This document shows positions 28,934 to 37,044 of a stretch of 64,000 bases of DNA, in pieces. The DNA lies in the NCBI RefSeq assembly GCF_020708045.1, contig NZ_JAJFES010000010.1, forward strand, positions 1-64,000, read 5' to 3'. Source of the stretch: Massilia sp. IC2-278. GTDB lineage: Bacteria; Pseudomonadota; Gammaproteobacteria; Burkholderiales; Burkholderiaceae_D. Made by a program: the position numbers and the translations under genes. Each line of letters begins with the position of its first letter. Position 1 is the first letter of the stretch. Under the pieces are notes generated by a model that was given only the letters and a program-made list of their open reading frames with translations, was not told the DNA's origin and ran no database searches.

Positions 28934-29923
28934 TCAAACCACCTGCAACACGATCTTCCCGACATGCGTGCTCGACTCCATGAGCGCATGCGCCTCGGCC
29001 GCCTGCTCCAACGGGAAAGTCTTGTAGATCACCGGCTTGATCTTCCCGGCTGCGAACAACGGCCACACCTGCTCGCGCAGCTTCTGCGCAATCGCGCCCT
29101 TGAACGCCACCGGCCGCGGCCGCAAGGTCGAGCCGCTGATCGACAGCCGCCGGCGCAGCACCTGCCCCAGGTCGACGTTCGCCTTGGCCCCGCCCAGCAG
29201 CGCAATCAGCGCGATCCGCCCATCGTCAGCCAGGCAATCGATCTCGCGCGCCACGTAGTCGCCGGCCACCATGTCCAGCACCACGTCGACGCCCTTCCCC
29301 CCCGTCAGCGATTTGACGACGTCGACGAAGTCCTCACTCCGGTAATTGATCCCGCGCTCGGCGCCAAGTTCCTCGCAGGCGCGGCATTTCTCGTCGCTGC
29401 CGGCGGTGGCGAACACGCGGTGGCCCATTGCGGTCGCCAGCTGGATCGCCGTCACGCCGATGCCCGAAGTGCCGCCCTGCACCAGCAGGGTCTCGCCTTC
29501 CTTCAGGCCGGCGCGGTCGAAGACATTGGTCCAGACGGTGAAGAAGGTTTCAGGCAGCGAGGCGGCCTCGACCGCGCTCAAGCCCTGCGGCATCGGCAGG
29601 CATTGCGCCAGCGGCGCCGCGCAATACTCGGCATAGCCCCCGCCCTGCACCAGCGCGCAGACCATGTCGCCCTTTTGGAAGCCGCTGTTGTTGAGCTCAC
29701 CGAGGTCGCCATCGACGATCTCGCCCGCCACTTCCAGGCCCGGCAGGTCGGAGGCGCCCGGTGGCACCGGGTAGTGGCCCAGGCGCTGCAGCACGTCGGG
29801 CCGGTTGATGCCGGCCGCGTGCACGCGGATCAACACTTCGCCCGCCTTCGGTTCCGGCTGCGGTCGCTCGCACAGTTGCAGTACCTCAGGCTTGCCCGGT
29901 TGGGTGATTTCGATTGCGCGCAT
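28934..29923 (-). CDS. NAD(P)H-quinone oxidoreductase, zinc-independent MDR family
   Basis: 329 residues, medium-chain dehydrogenase/reductase of the quinone oxidoreductase PIG3/QorA type. N-terminal GroES-like domain (EVLIRVHAAGINRPDVLQRLG, lacking the zinc ligands of alcohol dehydrogenases) and a Rossmann domain with LLVQGGTSGIGVTAIQLA. A strong AAGGAGG precedes the ATG. It likely reduces quinones or related enones with NADPH. It is transcribed toward tpiA but about 200 bp apart with a repeat between, so probably a separate unit. Confidence 0.93.
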   Translation of the reverse strand: MRAIEITQPGKPEVLQLCERPQPEPKAGEVLIRVHAAGINRPDVLQRLGHYPVPPGASDLPGLEVAGEIVDGDLGELNNSGFQKGDMVCALVQGGGYAEYCAAPLAQCLPMPQGLSAVEAASLPETFFTVWTNVFDRAGLKEGETLLVQGGTSGIGVTAIQLATAMGHRVFATAGSDEKCRACEELGAERGINYRSEDFVDVVKSLTGGKGVDVVLDMVAGDYVAREIDCLADDGRIALIALLGGAKANVDLGQVLRRRLSISGSTLRPRPVAFKGAIAQKLREQVWPLFAAGKIKPVIYKTFPLEQAAEAHALMESSTHVGKIVLQVV

Positions 29924-30188
29924 TCCGGCCTCCTTAAGAAAACGGCAATTGTACGTCAGGGTATGAATCCACGTTGATCGCCCAGCTGTGTTGCTCGCAG
30001 GAGAAGAAATTTCGCTTTCTCGTGCTTCAGCGCAAACAAATTCTTCAATGCATGAGCTATCTGGGGAACTTTAGAGATCGCACAACGATCTCGTCCGCAG
30101 CCATCTTGCCCGCCCCATGCGTGCCGCATAGATTGGAGGACCGAGCTCAGGCATACGAGCCGTTTCCACCATTCAAAGGAGCACGATC

Positions 30189-31562
30189 ATGCAAGCAATT
30201 GCTACTGCCCTGTCCAGGCTGGTGCACCGCAGGAAGTCCAGCGTACCGCCCACGGCATTGCCGCGCCCCATCCCTACCCGGCGCCCGCGCTTCGGCCTGG
30301 TGCTGGCCGGCGCCGCCCTCGCCGCGATCCTGGCCCTGCCCGGGCACGGCGCCAACGCCCAGGGCTGGAACAACGAACGCTGGACCGGCACCTGGGGCAC
30401 GGCCCCGGCCGGCCCGCCGGCGCCCGCCAGCCTGCAAACCTTCACCGACCAGACCCTGCGCCTGATCGTCCACACCAGCATCGGCGGCAACCGCGTGCGC
30501 ATCCGCGTGTCGAACGAGTTCGGCGCCGTCCCGCTACGCATTGGCGCAGCCCGCATCGGCGTGCGCGCCAGCGGTTCCGACGTCGCGCCCGGCACCGACC
30601 GCGTGCTCACCTTCAGCGGCCGCTCCTCCATCGTGATCCCGCCCGGCGCGCCGGTGCTGTCCGACCCGGTCGAGCTGAACGTGGCAGCCCTGTCCGACCT
30701 CGCCGTCAGCCTCTACCTGCCGGGCACGGTGGATGCCACCACCGTCCACAACACCGGCCTGCAGACCAACTACGTTTCGCTGCCGGGCGACTTCACGGCG
30801 TCCGCCACCCTGCCGGTGCAGCGCACCATCACGGTCTGGCCCTTTCTCACCGAAGTCGACATCGACAGTGCCGGACCAAGTATCGTGACCCTGGGCGACT
30901 CGATCACCGACGGCACCCGCAGCACCGTCGACACCAACAATCGCTGGCCCGACTGGCTGGCGCGGCGCCTGCAAACCGTGCGCGACCCGGTGCTGGGCAT
31001 CAATGGCCGCCTCGGCGTAGTGAACCGCGGCATCAGCGGTAACCGCCTGCTGAGCGATTCGCCGAACACCCTGGCCGGGCGCAGCATCCAGGAGCGCTTC
31101 GACCGCGATGTGCTCGCCACCGCCGGTGTGCGCTACATGACCCTGCTCATCGGCATCAACGACATCGGCAACAGCTCGGCCACCAATCCGGTCACCGCCG
31201 ACGATTTGATCGCCGGCTACCGCCAGGTGATCGCGCGGGCGCATGCGAAGGGCATCGCCATCTTCGGGGCCACGCTCACGCCCTTCGAGGGTGCGGGCTA
31301 TTATTCGCCGGAGAAGGAAGTCGTGCGCCAGGCGGTGAACAACTGGATTCGGTCGAGCGACGAGTTCGACGGCGTGATCGACTTCGACCAGGCCACGCGC
31401 GACCCGGCGCATCCGACGCGCTTCCTGGCGGCCTACGATAGCGGCGACCACCTGCATCCGAACGACCTCGGTTACCAGGCAATGGGGAATGCGGTGTCGC
31501 TGACCCTGTTCCGCTCGCTGGGAGTGGCGGCGGCGAGGCCGGTGCCGGGGCTGGAACGATAA
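30189..31562 (+). CDS. secreted SGNH/GDSL hydrolase
   Basis: 457 residues. The start ATG has AAGGAG. A basic N terminus of about 35 residues is followed by a hydrophobic segment (LVLAGAALAAILALPGHGANA), a signal peptide or anchor. The hydrolase blocks are in order: GDSITDG (nucleophile Ser), the Gly block GISGNRLL, the Asn block LIGINDIG, and DHLHPND with the catalytic Asp-His. Such enzymes are esterases, often acting on acylated polysaccharides. An N-terminal beta domain (~60-200) precedes the catalytic part. The 265-bp upstream gap shows no other gene. Confidence 0.9.
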   Translation: MQAIATALSRLVHRRKSSVPPTALPRPIPTRRPRFGLVLAGAALAAILALPGHGANAQGWNNERWTGTWGTAPAGPPAPASLQTFTDQTLRLIVHTSIGGNRVRIRVSNEFGAVPLRIGAARIGVRASGSDVAPGTDRVLTFSGRSSIVIPPGAPVLSDPVELNVAALSDLAVSLYLPGTVDATTVHNTGLQTNYVSLPGDFTASATLPVQRTITVWPFLTEVDIDSAGPSIVTLGDSITDGTRSTVDTNNRWPDWLARRLQTVRDPVLGINGRLGVVNRGISGNRLLSDSPNTLAGRSIQERFDRDVLATAGVRYMTLLIGINDIGNSSATNPVTADDLIAGYRQVIARAHAKGIAIFGATLTPFEGAGYYSPEKEVVRQAVNNWIRSSDEFDGVIDFDQATRDPAHPTRFLAAYDSGDHLHPNDLGYQAMGNAVSLTLFRSLGVAAARPVPGLER

Positions 31563-31877
31563 TCCTGCTCTTGCCCGTCGCCCACCGGCATGGGCGCGGC
31601 GGCGGGCATCTTCGGGACAGGCAAGGTCGGTCCAGGCACAACAGGCTAGCCCAGCGCGGTAGGATAGGCGGACGGCGAGGTAGTCATCGTCTTCATCCCC
31701 GCTCAAGCGCACGATACGGCACGATTCCACACGATTTGCTCGCGAAAGCGCACGACACGCCTACGAAAATGCACGATCTGTTGATGCTGCTCGCGTCGAT
31801 CCAGTCCGGCTTCACGCAAGAGGTATGGGAACTCGGCGCCGCCATTCGGGACTGGCTGGCTCGCAACGCCTTCTGTC
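31563..31877. other. gene-free stretch with phased CACGAT repeats
   Basis: This 315-bp space between two convergent genes holds CACGAT at 31710, 31720 and 31730, CACGAC at 31751 and CACGAT at 31772, so spaced 10, 10, 21 and 21 bases. Those distances are close to one and two helical turns. An ORF from ATG 31769 (71 codons) begins within the last repeat, but its C-terminal half lies antisense to the ASCH gene, so I do not call it a gene. Confidence 0.5.
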
Positions 31878-32297
31878 TCAATCGAACGGCATCACGACGT
31901 CGGCCAATTCGAAATGCAGCGTCACCAACTCGAAGTCGTCATGCAGCACCAGCGGCGCCAATGCCCGCACGTGGACTCCCCTGAATTCCTCGGCACTGGC
32001 AAAGGCCTCGCCGCGCCACACTTCTTCCGGCACGTCGCCAAAGCGGATGTTGTAGACCTTCGTTGCGCGAATGCGGCAGCGTAGCCGCCGCTGCTGGTCG
32101 TACACCTCGATCAGGTCGCCGGGCGCATAGCTGCCGTCGCCATATTCGCCGTAAGGCTGGTAGTACGCCTCGACCGTATCGGCGGTGACGGTCTTGCGTC
32201 CGGCGATCACGCTGCGCGGCAGCGAATCGTCGTACTCGTCCGCGCCCCAGAAGGTCAGCCGCTTGCACCGCGCCGGCATGCCCCCTTCCGCGCTCAT
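31878..32297 (-). CDS. ASCH domain protein
   Basis: 139 residues from the ATG at 32297, which overlaps the stop of the upstream Sel1 gene by four bases; the longer frame upstream runs inside that gene. The ASCH (PUA-like) fold is suggested by KRLTFWGADEY, SVIAGRKTVTAD and GDLIEVYDQQRR, then RATKVYNIRFGDVPEEVW. ASCH proteins bind RNA or modified nucleosides; some hydrolyse acetylcytidine. The specific role here is unknown. Confidence 0.8.
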   Translation of the reverse strand: MSAEGGMPARCKRLTFWGADEYDDSLPRSVIAGRKTVTADTVEAYYQPYGEYGDGSYAPGDLIEVYDQQRRLRCRIRATKVYNIRFGDVPEEVWRGEAFASAEEFRGVHVRALAPLVLHDDFELVTLHFELADVVMPFD

Positions 32298-32902
32298 CCC
32301 CCACCCGTCTTCGACTGCCCCGGCAGGCTGGTGCCCACCTTCCACGTGCGCGACAGCGCCTGCGCTTCCTCGATCTGCCCCTGGCTCATCTGCTTGGCCA
32401 TGGCCGCGCGCTGGTTGATGGCGTTCTGGTTGCCGCTCGCGGCAGCGAGATTCATCAGCATGTAGGCGATTACCGGGTCGCCCGGCACGCCGGCCACGTG
32501 GTAGCGGTACATCAGCCCGAGCGCGTGCTGGGCTTCGGCATGGCCCTGCTCGGCCGCCTTGCGGAACCAGGTGACGGCGTGCTTCTGGTCCTGCGGCACG
32601 GCGTTGCCGGTGTAGTACATGGCGCCGACCACGTACTGGGCGTCGGCCTTGCCCTGCTGGGCCGCCTTGATGTGCCAGGCAAAGGCCTGCTTGTAGTCGC
32701 GCGTCACGCCGCGGCCCATGTAATACATCAGGCCCAGCAAGTGCTGGGCATCGGGATTGCCGGCGCGCGCCAGCGGCGCGATCTCCTTCATCGCCAGCGC
32801 GTAGTTGCGCGCGTTGTACGCGCTCGCTCCCTCGGGAAAGCCCGCCTGCGCCGCCCCGTGCAGGCCGAGCGCAAACAGGATCGCTACGGTAATTTTTTTC
32901 AT
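32294..32902 (-). CDS. secreted Sel1-repeat protein
   Basis: 202 residues with a signal peptide (MKKITVAILFALGLHGAAQA). Three to four Sel1-like repeats follow: AQHLLGLMYYMGRGVTRDY, then AQYVVGAMYYTGNAVPQD, then AQHALGLMYRYHVAGVPGD, each with the alanine/glycine pattern of 36-residue helical hairpins. It is likely a periplasmic scaffold for protein interactions. Translationally coupled to the ASCH gene downstream, although the latter looks cytoplasmic. Confidence 0.88.
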   Translation of the reverse strand: MKKITVAILFALGLHGAAQAGFPEGASAYNARNYALAMKEIAPLARAGNPDAQHLLGLMYYMGRGVTRDYKQAFAWHIKAAQQGKADAQYVVGAMYYTGNAVPQDQKHAVTWFRKAAEQGHAEAQHALGLMYRYHVAGVPGDPVIAYMLMNLAAASGNQNAINQRAAMAKQMSQGQIEEAQALSRTWKVGTSLPGQSKTGGG

Positions 32903-32997
32903 CGTCTCGTGCGTGGAACCGGTCTTTGCCTACCTTGTTGTTCTCGCGGCGGCCGCTGCCGCCTTCCCCACTTGTTGTGTCGCCTGTTCGAGCCTGC

Positions 32998-33765
32998 TTA
33001 TCTCCAGCTGACCTTGCCCAGCCCGTCCACGCTCACCTTGCGGTTGAGCGGCTTGCCGTAGATCGTGGCCGAACCCATGCCGGACAGGTTCAGGTTCGCA
33101 CTGCCGTTCGCGGTAACGGTGGCATTCCCCAGGCCCGACAAATCGAGCGTCACGTTCTCGGCCGTGAACCGGCGCGCATCCAGGCCGCCCACGCCGCTCA
33201 GCTCGGCCCGCAGCAGGCGGCTCCGGCCGGCAAGCATCACATGGCCGGCGCCGTGCAGGTCGAGGTCGATGCGTTCGCTCTGCACACCGTCCAGTTGCAT
33301 GCTGCCGACGCCGCCCAGGCTGGCGCTGATCAGGCGGTAGCGCACGTTCACGGTCATCGAACCGGCCCCGTCGAGCGCCAGCGCGAGTTCCTCGCCGCTG
33401 AAGCCGCTGATGTCGGTGGCGCCCAGGCCTTCTGAGCTGACTTCACGCAGTGTCGGCAGCACCAGCTCGGCGCGCACCGGGTCCTGCACCAGGCGCAGGC
33501 CGCGCCTGCCGCCGCCGCCGATGTTGATGGTGTCGCCGCGCTGCAGGATCGTCAGCCCGGCCAGCCAGCGCGGGTCGCCGCTCAGGATCAGCATCGCCGG
33601 GCTGCCCTGGCGGATGCGTAGGTCGACCGCGCCGTCGAGCTGGACGCGGGCCACGCGCGCATCCACGCTGCGCGTTTCGCTGGCGGACTCGGGCGCGGCG
33701 CTGGCCAGGCGCACCAGCGCCAGCAGGCCCAGGGCCGTCACCGACAATTTCAACAGCTTGTGCAT
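32998..33765 (-). CDS. exported DUF2807 (GIN domain) protein
   Basis: 255 residues from the ATG at 33765, which has AGGAG seven bases upstream; the ORF extends further but without protein character. Signal peptide MHKLLKLSVTALGLLALVRL. The body is a repetitive beta-helix-like GIN/auto-transporter adhesin head domain with many short Gly/Ser/Asn steps (EGLGATDISGFSGEELALAL, then LDLSGLGNATV, then LNLSGMGSATIYG). Function unknown; typical of envelope stress or adhesion proteins. It is divergent from the M16 pair. Confidence 0.87.
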   Translation of the reverse strand: MHKLLKLSVTALGLLALVRLASAAPESASETRSVDARVARVQLDGAVDLRIRQGSPAMLILSGDPRWLAGLTILQRGDTINIGGGGRRGLRLVQDPVRAELVLPTLREVSSEGLGATDISGFSGEELALALDGAGSMTVNVRYRLISASLGGVGSMQLDGVQSERIDLDLHGAGHVMLAGRSRLLRAELSGVGGLDARRFTAENVTLDLSGLGNATVTANGSANLNLSGMGSATIYGKPLNRKVSVDGLGKVSWR

Positions 33766-34016
33766 GCAATCATCTCCTGTTCGATTCGTCGTTTCGTGTT
33801 CTGGCAATATCGACACTATAGCGCGGCGGTGGCGGCCACCGGCCGGGAATGCGACAGACTGCGCCAGGCGCGGACAGGACGCAGAACGGCGCCGTCTTTT
33901 TCGAACTACATGCATATGCAATAGATTACTTTTTGGCATGACCATGCGTTAAGATGAGCTGCGCCGCCCGTGTCGCGCGGCTGTTTTTTCGTCCCAGTCA
34001 TCCTTTGAGGTCATCC

Positions 34017-35420
34017 ATGCGCATGCGCCAACTCCCCGCCCTGCTGGCCGGGCTCGGCTTGTCGATGTCCGCCTTCGCGGCGAGCAGCGACAAGTGGGAC
34101 CTGCCGGTCCATGTGAAGAAACTCGACAACGGCATGGTCGTCGTCGTCTCCGAAGACCACAGCTCGCCGACGGTGGGCGTCTCGGTCGTGTACCACGTCG
34201 GCATGCGTCTCGAGCCGAAGAACCGCACCGGCTTCGCCCACCTGTTCGAGCACCTGATGTTCCAGGGCACCCCGAATGCGCCGAAGGGCGTGTTCGACAA
34301 GACCATCACCGGCGGCGGCGGGCGCAACAACGGCTCGACCCGGCCCGACTTCACCAACTACATCGAGACCGCGCCGGTGTCCTCGCTCGAGCCCATCCTG
34401 TGGCTGGAGGCGGACCGCATGAAGACGCTCGACTTCAACGAAAAGACGCTGAAGAACCAGCAGGACGTGGTCAAGGAAGAGATCCGCGTGAACGTGAAGA
34501 ACCAGCCCTACGGCGGCTTCATGTGGATCGACATCAGCCAGCACGCCTTCCAGAAATGGGAAAACAACCACGACGGCTACGGCAGCTTCCAGGACCTGGA
34601 AGGCGCCAGCCTGGATGACGTGCGCGCCTTCCACCGCGACTACTACGGCCCGAACAACGCCGTGCTGGCGATCTCCGGCGACGTCACGCCGGACCAGGGT
34701 TTCGCCCTGGCGCAGAAGTACTTCGGCGGCATCGCCGCGCGCCCGACGCCGAAGAGCGGCGACTTCACCGAGCCGCTGAACAAGGCGGAAAAACGCGTCG
34801 AGCAGAGCGACGCCCTGGCCCAGGTGCCGGCGATTGCCGCCGCCTGGAAGATTCCCGAGCGCGGCAGCCGCGACCAGGCGCCGATGGCGGTGCTGGCCGA
34901 ACTGCTGGCCGGCGGCGACGCCTCGCGCCTGTACCAGGGCCTGGTGAAGGGCCGCGAGATCGCGCTGAACGTCGATTCGCTGTTCGGCCTGGTCGACCCC
35001 TGGACCTACGACGGTCCGACCCTGCTGACCGTGTTCGCGCTCTACAAGCCGACCAGCAATGCCGATGCGGTGCTCACCGCCATCGACGAGGAAGTGGCGA
35101 AGATCGCCAAGGAAGGCGCCGACGAAGCGACGCTCAAGCGCGTGAAAACCCGCATGCTGGCCGACTGGAACAACTCGCTCGAGTCCTTCATCAACCGCGC
35201 CGACACCCTGGCCAAGCTGCAGACCCTGTGGGGCGATGCACATGTCGTCAACAAGATCCCCGGCTGGATCGAGGGCGTGACTTCCGAAGATTTGAAACGC
35301 GTTGCCGCCACCTACCTGGTGAAGAACAACCGCACCGTCATTGACCGCAAGCCCGTCGCGAAAGAAGCGGCGCCCGCCCCTGCCCCTGCGCCCGCCCCCG
35401 CGGCCGGCGCCAAGAACTGA
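34017..35420 (+). CDS. M16 family zinc peptidase, catalytic subunit
   Basis: 467 residues from the ATG at 34017 (GAGG upstream), with a signal peptide ending in SAFAAS. The inverted zinc motif is intact, HLFEHLMFQG, with the downstream Glu in VVKEEIRVN. The second half lacks the motif, giving the two-domain layout of M16B peptidases, which work on unfolded peptides in a clam-shell chamber. An Ala/Pro tail (APAPAPAPAA) ends the protein. The next gene, 11 bp away, encodes the inactive partner. Confidence 0.94.
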   Translation: MRMRQLPALLAGLGLSMSAFAASSDKWDLPVHVKKLDNGMVVVVSEDHSSPTVGVSVVYHVGMRLEPKNRTGFAHLFEHLMFQGTPNAPKGVFDKTITGGGGRNNGSTRPDFTNYIETAPVSSLEPILWLEADRMKTLDFNEKTLKNQQDVVKEEIRVNVKNQPYGGFMWIDISQHAFQKWENNHDGYGSFQDLEGASLDDVRAFHRDYYGPNNAVLAISGDVTPDQGFALAQKYFGGIAARPTPKSGDFTEPLNKAEKRVEQSDALAQVPAIAAAWKIPERGSRDQAPMAVLAELLAGGDASRLYQGLVKGREIALNVDSLFGLVDPWTYDGPTLLTVFALYKPTSNADAVLTAIDEEVAKIAKEGADEATLKRVKTRMLADWNNSLESFINRADTLAKLQTLWGDAHVVNKIPGWIEGVTSEDLKRVAATYLVKNNRTVIDRKPVAKEAAPAPAPAPAPAAGAKN

Positions 35421-35431
35421 GGAGCGCATCG

Positions 35432-36847
35432 ATGAAAAAACTGATGCTGACACTGGCCGTCGCGATGGCCTTTACCCCGGCAGCCTTTGCTGCCGATGCC
35501 CCGGCGGCGAAACCGTCGCCGATGCCGGCCTACGGCAAGGACAAGCCGATCCCGACGCCGAAGATCGCCAAGAAAACGCTGGCCAATGGCATGACCGTCT
35601 GGGTCGTGCCGCGCGACGGCCTGCCGCGCGTCGACTTCGTGCTGGCCGTGCGCGGCGCCGGCCTCGCCGCCGACGACAAGGCGCATCCCGGCTTCGCCAG
35701 CCTCTTGGCCGGCATGCTCAACGAAGGCACGGCAAAGCGCGACTCGCGCGCGATCGCCGAAGCGGCCCAGGGCATGGGCGGCTCGGTGGCCGCCAGCCCC
35801 GCCAACGACGGTATCCTGGTCTCGGCGAACGCGCTCACCTCGCACGCGGCCGACATGATGTCGCTGCTGGCCGAAGTGACGCGCGCGCCTTCCTTCCCGG
35901 CCAAGGAAGTCGACCTGGCCAAGGCCAACGCCCTGCAGGCGCTGCGCGTATCCGAAACCACGCCGCGCTTCCGCGCCGAGCGCGCCATCAACCAGGCCGT
36001 GTATGGCGAGCACCCTTACGGCCACACCGAGCCGACCGTCGATTCCATCACTTCGGTCACGCAGGACATGCTGCGCGCCGAGCACGCGAAGCGCTTCCGC
36101 CCCGACCGCGCGCTGCTGGTGATCACCGGCCGCCTGGATGAAGCCGAAGCCATGAAGCTGGCCCAGGCCGCCTTCGGCGACTGGAAGGCCCAAGGCCCGG
36201 CCCTGGCCGAGACGGCGCCCGCCGCCGCGAACGCGAAGCCTGCACGCATCCTGCTCCAGCGTGGCGGCAGCGTGCAGTCGACGATCCGCATCGGCGGCCC
36301 CGGCATCGCCGCCAGCGCGGGTGAGCAGGTGCCGCTGCGCCTGGCCAGCACCATCCTCGGCGGCGGCTTCTCGAGCCGCGTGAACATCAACCTGCGCGAG
36401 GAAAAGGGCTATACCTACGGCGCCTCGGCCGGCGCGCGCATGAGCCGCGCGGGCGGCGCCATCGTCGGCGGCGCCGACGTGCGCAACGAAGTCACGGGCG
36501 CCGCGCTGACTGAATACTTCAACGAGTACAAGCGCATCGGCAGCGAGGCCGTGCCGGCCGACGAAATGACGATGAACAAGCGCTACGTCGCGGGTGGCTA
36601 TTTGATCAGCAACCAGCTGCAGCGCGCCGTGGCCGCCACCCTGGCCCAGAACTGGCTGGTCGGCCTGCCGCCGGAATTCCTCGGCCAGTACGTGCCGCTG
36701 ATCGAGAAAGTGACCCCGGCCCAGGTGCGCGCGGTCTCGGCCAAGTATTTCGCACCCGAGAAGCAATCGATCGTGGTGGTCGGCGACCCGGCCGCGGTGG
36801 GCAAGCAGCTGAAGCAGTTCGGCAAGTTCACCGTGACCGACAAATAA
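35432..36847 (+). CDS. M16 family peptidase, non-catalytic partner
   Basis: 471 residues with signal peptide MKKLMLTLAVAMAFTPAAFA and GAGGAG upstream. The fold is that of M16, but where the catalytic His-x-x-Glu-His should stand the sequence reads GFASLLAGMLNEGT, so it cannot bind zinc. The C-terminal half carries the R-x-Y-type region (LREEKGYTYGASAG) that completes the substrate site of the partner. The pair is expected to form a periplasmic heterodimer with the preceding protein. Confidence 0.93.
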   Translation: MKKLMLTLAVAMAFTPAAFAADAPAAKPSPMPAYGKDKPIPTPKIAKKTLANGMTVWVVPRDGLPRVDFVLAVRGAGLAADDKAHPGFASLLAGMLNEGTAKRDSRAIAEAAQGMGGSVAASPANDGILVSANALTSHAADMMSLLAEVTRAPSFPAKEVDLAKANALQALRVSETTPRFRAERAINQAVYGEHPYGHTEPTVDSITSVTQDMLRAEHAKRFRPDRALLVITGRLDEAEAMKLAQAAFGDWKAQGPALAETAPAAANAKPARILLQRGGSVQSTIRIGGPGIAASAGEQVPLRLASTILGGGFSSRVNINLREEKGYTYGASAGARMSRAGGAIVGGADVRNEVTGAALTEYFNEYKRIGSEAVPADEMTMNKRYVAGGYLISNQLQRAVAATLAQNWLVGLPPEFLGQYVPLIEKVTPAQVRAVSAKYFAPEKQSIVVVGDPAAVGKQLKQFGKFTVTDK

Positions 36848-36880
36848 GGACGATTTTGTCCGCATGTCGGATGGATGCAG

Positions 36881-36904
36881 CGCCCGCCATGTGCGGGCGT
36901 TTTT
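36881..36904 (+). terminator. terminator of the M16 operon
   Basis: CGCCCGC-CATGT-GCGGGCG followed by five T, 34 bp after the stop codon. The small size and T-run are typical of rho-independent termination. Confidence 0.88.
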
Positions 36905-36932
36905 CATGGTGGGGTCTGCATGGACACGAAAG

Positions 36933-37010
36933 ACCGCGTGGGCACAGGTGCCTGCGCGGCCCGGCCCACCCTACGGGGTGGTAGGGTGGACACCTGTGTC
37001 CACGCGGTAT
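36933..37010. repeat. inverted pair of palindromes, long and short form
   Basis: A minus-strand long-form element (CCGCGTGGGCACAGGTGCC, then TGCGCGGCCCGGCCCACCC and TACGG, 36935-36975) faces a plus-strand short-form element (GTAGGGTGGACACCTGTGTC followed by CACGCGGTA, 36981-37009). The long form carries an extra GCGCGGCCCG on one arm. It lies between the M16 and BCCT genes. Confidence 0.82.
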
Positions 37011-37044
37011 GGCACCGCCGATCATTCGCGGCGCCGAACAACAT

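Noticed and set aside
28805..29977. 390-codon plus-strand ORF
   Set aside because: Antisense to the quinone oxidoreductase gene, whose motifs and ribosome site are clear.
31571..31984. 137-codon plus-strand ORF after the SGNH hydrolase
   Set aside because: No Shine-Dalgarno, Arg-rich first part and a C-terminal third antisense to the ASCH gene. A part (residues around GFTQEVWELGAAIRDWLAR) looks protein-like, but this is not enough.
35432..36847. Pseudogene of an M16 peptidase because the zinc motif is missing
   Set aside because: The frame is full length, has a signal peptide and ribosome site, and non-catalytic M16 partners are a normal part of the family.
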